DNA of 64,000 bases, from positions 3,472,001-3,536,000 of the forward strand of contig NZ_CP010817.1 in assembly GCF_000833025.1 (NCBI RefSeq), in the 5' to 3' direction. Positions 29,370 through 37,753 of the stretch are shown piece by piece (position 1 is the first letter of the stretch; every line of letters starts with the position of its first letter). The DNA is from Myroides profundi (GTDB lineage: Bacteria > Bacteroidota > Bacteroidia > Flavobacteriales > Flavobacteriaceae). The notes under the pieces are model-generated. The model made no database searches. It had not been told where the DNA came from and saw nothing but the letters and a program-made list of their open reading frames with translations. The translations under genes were made by a program, and so were the position numbers.

Positions 29370-29903
29370 TTATTCTTTAATTTGGTATATCTCTGGTATA
29401 TTTCTACCGTACTTATCATAGTCCATTCCATATCCTACGATAAACTTATTCTCAATCTCAAAAGCTACATAATCTAAATGAATATCTTTCGTATAAGCCT
29501 CTGGCTTTAAACATAGCGTACATATACGTACTTCACTAGGCTTATGCTGATCAAATAATTTCTTTAACGCTACTAGTGTATTCCCAGTATCTACGATATC
29601 TTCTATAATAACTACTCTTCTATCAGTAACATCTATATCAAGTCCTAATAACTGATTAACTTGATTAGTTGATTGAGTTCCTATATATGAAGCCATTTTA
29701 ACGAAACTCATTTCACATGAGCCTTTATAGTGCTTCACCAAATCAGAAATAACCATAAACGAACCGTTTAAAACCCCTATAAATACAGGAACATCTCCGT
29801 TCATATCCATTTCTATTTGTTCTGCGATTTCACGCAATCTAGTATCAATCTGTTCCCTAGAAATAAAAGGAACAAACACTTTATCCAATACTTGTATTTC
29901 CAT
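29370..29903 (-). CDS. hpt: hypoxanthine phosphoribosyltransferase
   Basis: This is a purine-salvage enzyme converting hypoxanthine/guanine plus PRPP to IMP/GMP. The PRPP-binding motif is VVIIEDIVDTGNTLVAL, and the N-terminal FIGVLNGSFMVISDL loop and C-terminal FIVGYGMDYDKYGRNIPEIY match the family. The frame is open to a TTG at 29930, but that TTG lies in the TAnnTTTG element. ATG 29903 (MEIQVLDKVFVPFIS) is therefore preferred, giving 177 residues. Confidence 0.94.
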   Translation of the reverse strand: MEIQVLDKVFVPFISREQIDTRLREIAEQIEMDMNGDVPVFIGVLNGSFMVISDLVKHYKGSCEMSFVKMASYIGTQSTNQVNQLLGLDIDVTDRRVVIIEDIVDTGNTLVALKKLFDQHKPSEVRICTLCLKPEAYTKDIHLDYVAFEIENKFIVGYGMDYDKYGRNIPEIYQIKE

Positions 29904-29927
29904 TGTGTCGAAGTTGTTCGTAATTTG

Positions 29928-29935
29928 CAAATATA
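29928..29935 (-). promoter_or_regulatory. -7 promoter element of hpt
   Basis: TATATTTG on the minus strand, 25 bases before ATG 29903. It overlaps an in-frame TTG that would otherwise look like a start. No clear TTG box about 19 bases upstream. Confidence 0.55.
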
Positions 29936-30039
29936 CAAAAAGAATACAGGTTTATTCGTTTCTATGCAAAGGATTTAACCTAAATAACCAAAAAATAAAC
30001 CTCTATAATTTACTTTTTGGCCATTTGTTTTTAAAAACA

Positions 30040-30190
30040 AAAAACGTAGCGCTATTACACGCTACGTCTAAAACAAACTAATTCAATCTAACTCTAAAAC
30101 CAAAGTTTATAGTTCTATCGTTGAGATTATTTTCACTACTTAAAACGTAATTTCAATTTTAATGAGCCAATTCACAACTCATAACCTACC
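30040..30190 (-). ncRNA. candidate orphan small transcript of about 145 nt
   Basis: On the minus strand TATATTTG (30197-30190) matches the -7 promoter box. The only strong hairpin in this region follows 120-150 bases later: ACGTAGCG, an 8-base loop and CGCTACGT (30067-30044), then T5-G-T5, a classic terminator. Nothing else on this strand needs that terminator. The only ORF inside is a seven-codon MSCELAH. The promoter lacks a good TTG box, so this is a candidate only. No 6S, SRP or tmRNA signature was seen. Confidence 0.4.
30044..30067 (-). terminator. terminator of the candidate small RNA
   Basis: An 8-bp perfect stem ACGTAGCG/CGCTACGT with an 8-base loop. On the minus strand it is followed by TTTTTGTTTTT. 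It also insulates hpt from any upstream transcription. Confidence 0.8.
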
Positions 30191-30197
30191 AAATATA

Positions 30198-30873
30198 AGT
30201 TAATTTTTTTAACTAAAAAATATTTATTTAATATTTTATTACCATACCGAAATAAAAAATAACCAATCAATACCCCACAAAACTATAACTATCATCAAAC
30301 AAACAACATATTAACTAAAAATTAATCACAAGAACCTCCTTTCTTAACTATACAAATAGTACTTCTGTAAAAAAACTTTTCACGCTATTTCTTACGAGAA
30401 TATAATTCTATTCTTATCAAACTCTCATTATCTCTTCTACGATATCCTCTTATACTTAGATATAATGTATAAAACTCTTACTTCCACATAAACAATATCC
30501 CAATCCATCATTAATACATTCATACCCCTTGAACTATTCCACTATTCTCCATTCATATATACCTTGATCAGTAAGTGATATCAATCTGCTCGGGTAGTGA
30601 TAGGCTATTTTTGGTACTTTTAAGCCGACCACATGCCGACCACCCCTTCCAAAAAGGTAAAAAAGACACATCTTCCCCTATAATCTTTACACCTATATTT
30701 TATATCAGCTCCATCCAATAACATACTCTAGATAACCAGAGTAAGCTATTCAAAACCTTTTTAAAACAGAATAAGCTCTTTTCAAAATCAATGTTCATTA
30801 CATCTTACCCTTAAATATAAAACCAAACTAGGCATGAGGTGAATTTTAGACTTACTCTTTTATATTTTTAAAT
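30198..30873. other. AT-rich intergenic region with a small GC-richer island
   Basis: About 680 bases without a credible gene. The island at 30590-30650 holds a direct repeat GCCGACCAC (30624-30632, 30635-30643). On its minus strand a short open frame ends LISLTDQGIYEWRIVE and stop. That may be a decayed gene end, but nothing confirms it. Confidence 0.5.
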
Positions 30874-30881
30874 TATCTTTG
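30874..30881 (+). promoter_or_regulatory. -7 promoter element of purK-purE
   Basis: TATCTTTG matches TAnnTTTG, 23 bases before the purK ATG. The -33 region is AT-rich without a clear TTG. Confidence 0.6.
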
Positions 30882-30904
30882 CTCAATAACAATACAACTA
30901 CACA

Positions 30905-32059
30905 ATGAATTACTTTTCTACTGATTTCCGTTTGGGAATATTAGGAGGAGGTCAATTAGGTAAAATGCTCCTATATGACACTCGTAAATTTGACATCGCT
31001 ACCAATGTACTAGACCCTAGTAAAGATGCACCCTCTCAGTATGGAGCACATCAGTTCTTCCAAGGGGATTTAATGGATTTTGAAACTGTTTATCGCTTCG
31101 GTAAAACAGTGGATGTCTTAACGATCGAAATAGAAAATGTCAACTTAGATGCACTAGATAAGTTAGAAGAAGAAGGGCTTAAAGTATTCCCTTCTCCTAA
31201 GACACTTCGATTAATCCAAAATAAAGGAAATCAAAAAGATTTCTATACTACTCATAATATCCCAACTGCTCCTTATAAGAGATTCTCTGATATAGAAGCT
31301 CTAAAAACAGCAGCTACAGCTAATGAAGTAACGATGCCATTCGTATGGAAGTCAGCTCAGTTTGGGTATGATGGTAATGGAGTAAAAGTAGTTCGCACGA
31401 TTACTGACTTAGATGCACTACCTAATGTAGAGTGTATCGCTGAAGTGATGGTTCCTTTTAAAAATGAATTAGCTGTTATCGTAGCTCGTTCTGCTTCTGG
31501 AGAAATCAAAACGTATCCTGTAGTAGAAATGGAATTCCACCCAGAGGCTAACCAAGTAGAATATGTGATTTGTCCTGCGCGTATCGATAGCGCTGTAGCA
31601 GATAAGGCAAGAGCTATCGCTCTTCAAGTTTCTGAGAAATTTAATCATGTAGGTTTATTGGCTGTGGAGATGTTCCAAACGCAAGATGACGATGTACTAG
31701 TGAATGAAGTAGCTCCTCGTCCTCATAACTCTGGGCACTACTCTATAGAGGCAAGCTATACTTCTCAATTCGAACAACACATCCGTGCTATTCTAGATTT
31801 GCCATTAGGGAATACAGATAGCAAAGTGGCTGGTATCATGGTAAACTTAGTAGGTGCTGAAGGCTATACGGGTCAAGTTTACTATGAAGGAATGGAAGAT
31901 ATCTTAGCGATAGAAGGTGTGACTCCTCATATCTATGGTAAACGCGAGACTCGTCCTTTTAGAAAAATGGGACATGTAACAATCGTGAATAGTGATATGG
32001 TTAAAGCTAGAGAAATAGCGCAGCAAGTAAAAGAAACTATTAAAGTAATCAGCAAATAA
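30905..32059 (+). CDS. purK: 5-(carboxyamino)imidazole ribonucleotide synthase
   Basis: PurK is an ATP-grasp enzyme converting AIR, bicarbonate and ATP to N5-CAIR in purine synthesis. The 384 residues begin with the nucleotide-binding LGILGGGQLGKMLLYD. They include FVWKSAQFGYDGNGVKVV (ATP-grasp loop), VNEVAPRPHNSGHYSIEA and the C-terminal HIYGKRETRPFRKMGHVT. It is followed 5 bases later by purE. Confidence 0.96.
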   Translation: MNYFSTDFRLGILGGGQLGKMLLYDTRKFDIATNVLDPSKDAPSQYGAHQFFQGDLMDFETVYRFGKTVDVLTIEIENVNLDALDKLEEEGLKVFPSPKTLRLIQNKGNQKDFYTTHNIPTAPYKRFSDIEALKTAATANEVTMPFVWKSAQFGYDGNGVKVVRTITDLDALPNVECIAEVMVPFKNELAVIVARSASGEIKTYPVVEMEFHPEANQVEYVICPARIDSAVADKARAIALQVSEKFNHVGLLAVEMFQTQDDDVLVNEVAPRPHNSGHYSIEASYTSQFEQHIRAILDLPLGNTDSKVAGIMVNLVGAEGYTGQVYYEGMEDILAIEGVTPHIYGKRETRPFRKMGHVTIVNSDMVKAREIAQQVKETIKVISK

Positions 32060-32064
32060 ATCTT

Positions 32065-32550
32065 ATGAAAATAGCAGTAGTAATGGGCAGTACATCTGAT
32101 ATGCCTGTAATGCAAGATGCAATCAATATTATTAAAGAATTCGGTGTAGAAGTAGAAGTGGATATCGTATCTGCTCACAGAACACCTGAGAAACTAGTAG
32201 ACTTCTCTTCTAATGCTCATAAGCGTGGTATCAATGTGATCATCGCAGGAGCAGGAGGAGCAGCACACTTACCTGGTATGGTAGCTTCTATGTCTCCACT
32301 TCCTGTGATCGGAGTACCTGTTAAATCTAGTAACTCTATCGACGGATGGGACAGTGTACTATCTATCTTACAGATGCCTGGTGGTGTACCTGTAGCTACA
32401 GTAGCCCTTAATGGTGCTAAAAATGCTGGTCTTCTAGCGATACAGATATTAGGTAGTCAAAACGAGGACCTTCGCAATAAGATGGTAGACTATAAAAATG
32501 GATTAAGAGAAGCGGTGCTTAAAGCAGCAACCGAAATAAAAGGTCTTTAG
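32065..32550 (+). CDS. purE: N5-carboxyaminoimidazole ribonucleotide mutase
   Basis: PurE converts N5-CAIR to CAIR, the next step after PurK. The 161 residues show the class I signature VVMGSTSDMPVM, VSAHRTPEKL with the catalytic His, and IIAGAGGAAHLPGMVAS. The stop codon lies in a terminator stem. Confidence 0.97.
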   Translation: MKIAVVMGSTSDMPVMQDAINIIKEFGVEVEVDIVSAHRTPEKLVDFSSNAHKRGINVIIAGAGGAAHLPGMVASMSPLPVIGVPVKSSNSIDGWDSVLSILQMPGGVPVATVALNGAKNAGLLAIQILGSQNEDLRNKMVDYKNGLREAVLKAATEIKGL

Positions 32551-32561
32551 ACCTTTTATTT
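32534..32561 (+). terminator. terminator overlapping the purE stop
   Basis: A 13-bp perfect palindrome with a 2-base centre (AAAAGGTCT/AGACCTTTT core) covers the purE stop codon at 32548-32550 and ends in TTTTATTT. Confidence 0.85.
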
Positions 32562-32677
32562 AAATTAAGAATTATAAATTAAAAATTAAGAATCATCACC
32601 CTACGGGTGAGGGATGACTCAGCAACTTAGATATAACCGAAATATGGAGTAAGTATATTACTTCATATTTCGGTTAT
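32562..32677 (+). repeat. AT-rich left flank and 20-bp hairpin before the four-helix-bundle gene
   Basis: 32562-32593 is an AT-rich segment (units like ATTAAGAAT). Its reverse complement resembles 33104-33136, so the gene between them is bounded by imperfect inverted repeats. A small hairpin TCACCC/GGGTGA lies at 32596-32610. A long one pairs 32633-32652 with 32658-32677 (20 bp, one G-T pair, 5-base loop; core ATAACCGAAATATG). Confidence 0.65.
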
Positions 32678-32712
32678 TATTACTTTAAAACCTATAACTA
32701 CCTTGTTACTTT

Positions 32713-33087
32713 ATGAAACAAGAAAATATAATACAGACTAAAACTTATGATTTTGCTGTAAGAACCATCCGCCTATATAAACATCTATCTGCGACTAAAA
32801 AAGAATATGTACTAAGCAAACAACTTCTTCGTTCTGGTACTTCTATAGGTGCTAATGTTGAAGAAGCCCTTGGTGCACAGACAGAAAAAGACTTCTACGC
32901 TAAATTATCTATTGCTTATAAAGAAGCTCGTGAAACTCATTACTGGATTAGATTATTAGCAGACACAGACTTTTTGACTATTCGTGAGAAAAACAGCTTA
33001 CTTCAGGATTTAGATGAGATTCTAAAAATCATTGGTAGTATCAGAATTACTATACAAAATAAAGAAAGAGTTACACAGAATAAATAG
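32713..33087 (+). CDS. four-helix-bundle (23S rRNA IVS / S23-like) protein
   Basis: The 124 residues match the small four-helix-bundle family found inside 23S rRNA intervening sequences and scattered through Bacteroidota genomes: TYDFAVRTIRLYKHL, QLLRSGTSIGANVEEALGA, FYAKLSIAYKEARETHYWIRLL. The role is unknown; relatives include the Avd accessory protein of diversity-generating retroelements, but no reverse transcriptase is nearby. Flanking inverted repeats on both sides suggest an inserted unit. Confidence 0.88.
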   Translation: MKQENIIQTKTYDFAVRTIRLYKHLSATKKEYVLSKQLLRSGTSIGANVEEALGAQTEKDFYAKLSIAYKEARETHYWIRLLADTDFLTIREKNSLLQDLDEILKIIGSIRITIQNKERVTQNK

Positions 33088-33100
33088 GTATTTAAGCTTT

Positions 33101-33136
33101 CGTAATTCTTAATTCGTAATTTGAAAATCGTAATTA
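33101..33136 (+). repeat. AT-rich right flank of the four-helix-bundle unit
   Basis: Tandem-like units CGTAATTCTTAATT, CGTAATTTGAAAAT, CGTAATTA. In inverted orientation they match the left flank at 32562-32593 over most positions. The last bases reach the stop codon of the minus-strand gene ending at 33134. Confidence 0.6.
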
Positions 33137-34198
33137 AAGAAACAGGCTGTGTTGGCATGCGGTTAAGATATCTCTGACGATTCTACTTATAGGAGAGTTA
33201 TTATTCACCCCGTACATACCTAAATAAGGTAAGTTCTGTATCACCTCATCTCTCCCTTGATACACCACTTCTTTACACAGTTTATCTATAGCATTACACT
33301 CTACTTCTGTTAGCTCAGTACCCTCTTGTACTTTCTGCCATGACGTAGATGCTAAATCATAAAAAGCTTCTCTACGCGCGTGATATGCTGCCTGTAGTTT
33401 CACTAACAATTCTGTTTGGAACTGTTCATAAGCGCCTCTTTTGAGTTTATTAAAATATACCTCTACTTCTTGTAGAAAGTGGTATTGCATTCCCAACTGA
33501 TTCACAGCTAATGTAAACTTTGCAAACGGATAAAACGGGAACTTATAAAGTGGGGTGTCAATAGTACACGCCTCACTTGTGATACTAAAACTGCGTGATT
33601 TAGGTACGCGTAATTCTTTTGCTACGATAGAATGACTCCCTGTAGCTATTAGTCCTAAAGTATCCCAACTATTCTTAGTTATTACTTCAGAAGGCAAAAA
33701 GAAAAATGACTTGTATACAGGTCTACCCTCTACATCATACTGCAATTCCCCGTTGACTTCGAGATGGCAATTCGCTGTAAAAACTGTGCAATGGTGTAAT
33801 CCTGTTACGATATCCCAAGTCCCATTGATAAGATAATACTCTCCATCTTCTCTTGCTACTCCACTCACCTTACCACTGCCACCAAAACACACTTTTGTAT
33901 CCTGAAAAACTTTGTTACTTTCATTAGCATCTAAAAATCCTACAAACATATTAGCTCCTGCACATAGTGTCACGGTCCATCCTAAACTCCCATCTATAAC
34001 TGCTAACTGCTCTTCTACTCTTAACGCATCGATAAAGTCTACTTCTAAACCATTATATTGTTTAGGCACAAATAGGTTGAATAAATTGTTTCTATACAGC
34101 ACTTCTAGTTGTTCTTCTGTTAGATGACCTAATTGTTCTGCTGTAGTTATATTGTCTTTAAGTATTTGCACATCGGCATCACTTAGATACTGTTTCAT
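33134..34198 (-). CDS. acyl-CoA dehydrogenase-fold protein (paralogue 1)
   Basis: The 354 residues have the acyl-CoA dehydrogenase / flavin-dependent monooxygenase (DszC-like) layout. The N-terminal helical domain has NNLFNLFVPKQYNGLEV and EQLAVIDGSLGWTVTLCAG. The middle beta domain has CFGGSGKVSGVA and GTWDIVTGLHHCTVFTANC, and a C-terminal four-helix domain follows. The TCAGANMFVG region replaces the usual flavin-site consensus, so FAD use is likely but unproven. It resembles the next gene closely in plan; probably a tandem duplication. No signal peptide. Confidence 0.8.
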   Translation of the reverse strand: MKQYLSDADVQILKDNITTAEQLGHLTEEQLEVLYRNNLFNLFVPKQYNGLEVDFIDALRVEEQLAVIDGSLGWTVTLCAGANMFVGFLDANESNKVFQDTKVCFGGSGKVSGVAREDGEYYLINGTWDIVTGLHHCTVFTANCHLEVNGELQYDVEGRPVYKSFFFLPSEVITKNSWDTLGLIATGSHSIVAKELRVPKSRSFSITSEACTIDTPLYKFPFYPFAKFTLAVNQLGMQYHFLQEVEVYFNKLKRGAYEQFQTELLVKLQAAYHARREAFYDLASTSWQKVQEGTELTEVECNAIDKLCKEVVYQGRDEVIQNLPYLGMYGVNNNSPISRIVRDILTACQHSLFL

Positions 34199-34253
34199 AA
34201 TATGTTGTTTTGTCTACAACAAAGCTACCGCATTAAAACACTTTAAACAAAAA

Positions 34254-34282
34254 AGACCTCATCAGTAATACTGATGAGATCT
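34254..34282 (-). terminator. terminator between the two acyl-CoA dehydrogenase-like genes
   Basis: On the minus strand AGATCTCATCAGT and ACTGATGAGGTCT pair (one G-U) across 3 bases, followed by TTTTTTG. It shows the two paralogues are separate transcription units. Confidence 0.88.
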
Positions 34283-34303
34283 CTTCTATTGACCTATTTT
34301 TCT

Positions 34304-35380
34304 CTATTCTAAACTATCAGGTAACAATAAACTAAACTGACTCGCTGTAAGAATATCTCCTATGATACGGTTCATCTCTGTGGTATAGTCCATAGCCCCC
34401 ATTCCTAAATAAGGTACAACCTTCAGAACAGCGTTACGCCCTTTATAAACAAGATCTTTACACATCTTATCTATAGCTGCACTCGTCTGATCTGATAATT
34501 TCCCATTCAATAGAATCTCTTCACTAGAAGACTGGACCAAGCTATAGAAAGCGGCTCTTCTCTCTATAAACTTTTCTTCATATTGGTAGAACAACTCTGC
34601 TTTAAATTCGAAGTACTTATTATATAATTCTCCTGTAAAATACTTTTTCAGTTCATCCATAAAATGCTCTTGCATTCCTAAATGGTTAGCAGTCAAAGTT
34701 AATAATGCAAACGACATAAAGGGGTACTGATAGGTCTGTTCATTAATAACAGGATGATTACTATCTATCTCAAAGGCTCTATTGCTACTCACCCTAAACT
34801 CCTTAATCTTAACGCTATGACTCGCAGTAGCCTTCAGCCCAATAGACTGCCAATCCTCAATAACAGTTACTTCTTTTGGGAAAAAGAAAAACGTTTTAAA
34901 ATAAGGCGAACCGTCTTCATTATAAAGCAATTCTCCTTTCTCTTCTATCTGACAGTTTAAAGTCAATACAGTACAATGGGGCAACCCTACGATATAATCC
35001 CAAGTACCGTTCACAATATACCCATCTCTAGATACCTTAGCGATACCATCTATCTGTCCACTTCCTCCAAAACACACCTTCGGATCTTGAAAAATCATTT
35101 TAGCAAGAAAGCTCTCTAAATACCCTACAAACATATTAGCCCCTGCGCACATGGTCACTGTCCATCCTAGACTACCATCTACTCTAGCTAACTGTTCTTC
35201 CACTTGCAAAGCCTCAATCAGACTTACTCCTAGTCCACCTAAATATTCTGGCACAAACATATTAAACAACTTATTATCATAGATAACTTGTAATTGCTTA
35301 TCCGTTAATGTTCCTAATTTAATAGATTCACCTACTTCACTTCTAAGAATATCTATATCCTTGGATGATATTTGCATCAT
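34304..35380 (-). CDS. acyl-CoA dehydrogenase-fold protein (paralogue 2)
   Basis: The 358 residues are collinear with the gene at 33134-34198. Shared segments include NKLFNMFVPEYLGGLGV, EQLARVDGSLGWTVTMCAGAN, KVCFGGSGQIDGIA, NGTWDYIVGLPHCTVLTLNC, FFFFPKEV and MCKDLVYKGRN. Both lack a CoA-binding consensus I can confirm. A role as flavin-dependent oxidoreductase is a family inference; substrate unknown. Its own terminator follows. Confidence 0.8.
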   Translation of the reverse strand: MMQISSKDIDILRSEVGESIKLGTLTDKQLQVIYDNKLFNMFVPEYLGGLGVSLIEALQVEEQLARVDGSLGWTVTMCAGANMFVGYLESFLAKMIFQDPKVCFGGSGQIDGIAKVSRDGYIVNGTWDYIVGLPHCTVLTLNCQIEEKGELLYNEDGSPYFKTFFFFPKEVTVIEDWQSIGLKATASHSVKIKEFRVSSNRAFEIDSNHPVINEQTYQYPFMSFALLTLTANHLGMQEHFMDELKKYFTGELYNKYFEFKAELFYQYEEKFIERRAAFYSLVQSSSEEILLNGKLSDQTSAAIDKMCKDLVYKGRNAVLKVVPYLGMGAMDYTTEMNRIIGDILTASQFSLLLPDSLE

Positions 35381-35538
35381 AACATATTGATTAATTACTT
35401 ATTATAACAAACATATTAATTCTAAAAAACTATTAATATGTGATTATTCACACCTAGTGCAAAAAACATTCCAATATTATTAACAAGCCATTATTTAAAA
35501 AAAACTTACTTTTATACTATATAAATAAATTAGAAAAT

Positions 35539-37566
35539 ATGTCGGCATTGAACTATCCATTTAACACCGTACATGGTACAGCACCATTTACCCAAATTAA
35601 AACGGAAGACTATATACCTGCTTTCCAAAAAGCAATACAAGATACAAAAGCAGAGATAGACGCTATTACTGCTAACGTTGCAACACCTACCTTTGAGAAT
35701 ACGCTAGAGGCATTAGCCTACTCAGGAATGGAATTAGATGTATTATCTAATATCTTCTTTAACCTGAACTCGGCTGAGACCAATGATGAGATGCAGAAAA
35801 TAGCGCAAGAGGTAGCTCCAATGTTATCTGCATTAGGCAATGATATCTCTTTAAACGAAGAGTTATTTAAACGCGTAAAAGCAGTTTATGAACAAAAAGA
35901 GACACTAAACCTTACTATAGAACAAGAAACCTTATTGACAAAGAATTATAAAAGCTTTGTCCGCAATGGTGCATTGTTATCAGAAGATAAAAAAGAAAGA
36001 TTAAGAGCAATAGATGCTGAACTGTCTACTACAGCCTTAAAGTTTGGAGAAAACGTATTAGCAGAAACACATAAATACCAACTACACATCACAGCCGAGA
36101 AAGACTTGGCTGGTCTTCCTGAAGGTGCTGTAGAAGAGGCAAAAGCTTTAGCTGAACAAGAAGGTAAAGAGGGATGGATATTCACATTAGACTATCCTAG
36201 TTATATCCCTTTTATGACCTATGCTGATAATCGTGAGTTGCGTAAAGAGATGGCTATCGCTTCAGGTAAAAAAGCCTTTCAAGATAACGAACACAACAAT
36301 GAGGCTAATGTCTTAAAGATCGTAAACCTACGTCATGAGAGAGCTAATCTACTAGGATATGCTACACATGCTCACTTCGTATTAGAAGAGCGTATGGCAC
36401 AGAGCCCTGATAAGGTAAATGCTTTCTTAGAGGAGTTATTAGCAAAGGCTAAGCCTGCTGCGGATAAAGAGTTTGCTGAATTAACTGCTTTTGCTCAAAA
36501 AGCAGACAAAGTAGATGTATTAGAGAAATGGGATGGTTCATATTATTCTGAGAAGTTAAAGCAAGAGCGTTTTAGCTTAGATGACGAATTACTTAAACCA
36601 TACTTCCAGTTAGAGAATGTATTAGACGGTGCTTACCAAGTGGCGAATAAGCTATACGGATTAGTATTCACTGAAGTACACTCTATAGAGAAGTATCATG
36701 CAGATGTGCGTACATTTGAAGTAACGAACGAACAAGGAGATTTCATAGCGGTATTCTATACAGACTTCTTCCCACGCAAAGGAAAGAGAAACGGTGCATG
36801 GATGACTTCATTCAAGAACCAATACATCAAAGATGGTATCAATGAAAGACCGCATATCTCTATCGTGTGTAACTTCACTAAGCCAACCGCTACTAAGCCA
36901 TCGCTACTTACATTTAACGAAGTGACGACTCTATTCCACGAGTTTGGACATGCATTACATGGTATGTTAGCAAATACAACTTATCCATCGTTGTCTGGGA
37001 CTAATGTGTATTGGGACTTCGTAGAATTGCCAAGTCAAGTGATGGAGAACTGGTGTTATGAGAAAGAAGCTTTAGAGCTATTCGCTAAACACTATCAGAC
37101 AGGAGAGACTATCCCTATGGAATTAGTAGAAAAGATCAAAGAGAGTGCGAGCTTCTTAGAAGGAATAGCTACAGTACGTCAGTTGAGCTTCGGTTTATTA
37201 GATATGGGATGGCATGGTCAAGACCCTACAACAATCACAAGTCTAAAAGACTTCGAAACAAAACAATTTGCCTCTACTCAACAATATCCTGATGTAAAAG
37301 AGAATGCAATGAGTACTTCATTTTCTCATATCTTCCAAGGTGGTTACTCATCTGGATACTACAGTTATAAATGGGCAGAGGTATTGGATGCTGATGCATT
37401 CGCATATTTCAAAGACAATGGTATCTTCAATAAAGAAGTAGCTACTAAGTTTAAAGATTATGTATTATCTCAGGGAGGCACTGATCACCCAATGACATTA
37501 TACAAGAAATTCAGAGGTCAAGAACCTACTCCTGATGCTTTATTAAAAAGAGCGGGATTGTTATAG
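35539..37566 (+). CDS. M3-family metallopeptidase (oligopeptidase A / Dcp type)
   Basis: M3 peptidases are cytoplasmic or periplasmic zinc enzymes that degrade oligopeptides. The 675 residues have no signal peptide (MSALNYPFNTVHGTAPFTQI), suggesting a cytoplasmic location. The zinc motif is TLFHEFGHALHGML, with His467 and His471. Downstream WDFVELPSQVMENW carries the third ligand Glu, and FSHIFQGGYSSGYYSYKWAEV is the conserved C-terminal substrate loop. OpdA and Dcp types cannot be separated from the sequence by eye. A strong terminator follows. Confidence 0.93.
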   Translation: MSALNYPFNTVHGTAPFTQIKTEDYIPAFQKAIQDTKAEIDAITANVATPTFENTLEALAYSGMELDVLSNIFFNLNSAETNDEMQKIAQEVAPMLSALGNDISLNEELFKRVKAVYEQKETLNLTIEQETLLTKNYKSFVRNGALLSEDKKERLRAIDAELSTTALKFGENVLAETHKYQLHITAEKDLAGLPEGAVEEAKALAEQEGKEGWIFTLDYPSYIPFMTYADNRELRKEMAIASGKKAFQDNEHNNEANVLKIVNLRHERANLLGYATHAHFVLEERMAQSPDKVNAFLEELLAKAKPAADKEFAELTAFAQKADKVDVLEKWDGSYYSEKLKQERFSLDDELLKPYFQLENVLDGAYQVANKLYGLVFTEVHSIEKYHADVRTFEVTNEQGDFIAVFYTDFFPRKGKRNGAWMTSFKNQYIKDGINERPHISIVCNFTKPTATKPSLLTFNEVTTLFHEFGHALHGMLANTTYPSLSGTNVYWDFVELPSQVMENWCYEKEALELFAKHYQTGETIPMELVEKIKESASFLEGIATVRQLSFGLLDMGWHGQDPTTITSLKDFETKQFASTQQYPDVKENAMSTSFSHIFQGGYSSGYYSYKWAEVLDADAFAYFKDNGIFNKEVATKFKDYVLSQGGTDHPMTLYKKFRGQEPTPDALLKRAGLL

Positions 37567-37577
37567 ACTAACGGTGG

Positions 37578-37606
37578 ACGGTTTACAGTTAACAGCTGTA
37601 GACCGT
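37578..37606. repeat. imperfect hairpin after the M3 peptidase gene
   Basis: ACGGTTTACAG and CTGTAGACCGT (one G-T pair) flank a 7-base loop TTAACAG. The same kind of GGTTTACGGTTAACAG sequence occurs at 52441-52476, so this may be a dispersed intergenic repeat. Confidence 0.45.
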
Positions 37607-37625
37607 TTAGCTGTTAGCTACATTG

Positions 37626-37664
37626 AACAACTAAGCCCATTGCGTTGCAATGGGCTTAGTTGTT
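37626..37664. terminator. strong terminator hairpin after the M3 peptidase gene
   Basis: An 18-bp perfect stem, AACAACTAAGCCCATTGC (37626-37643) and its complement (37647-37664), with loop GTT, followed by TTATTA. Confidence 0.88.
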
Positions 37665-37699
37665 TTATTAAGAATTATCTATATTGTGGTTACTAGGTG

Positions 37700-37726
37700 G
37701 TAGACGCAATGTATTGCCGTCTCTAC
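37700..37726. repeat. REP-like palindromic fragment
   Basis: GTAGACGCAATG and TATTGCCGTCTCTAC form an imperfect palindrome. It resembles the GTAGAGACG-CAAT type extragenic element seen dispersed in many bacterial genomes. Only one copy is in this window. Confidence 0.4.
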
Positions 37727-37753
37727 AGCAAACTACTAATCATCAATTGTAAA

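Noticed and set aside
32713..33087. A diversity-generating retroelement because the protein resembles Avd.
   Set aside because: No reverse transcriptase, template repeat or variable target gene is nearby.
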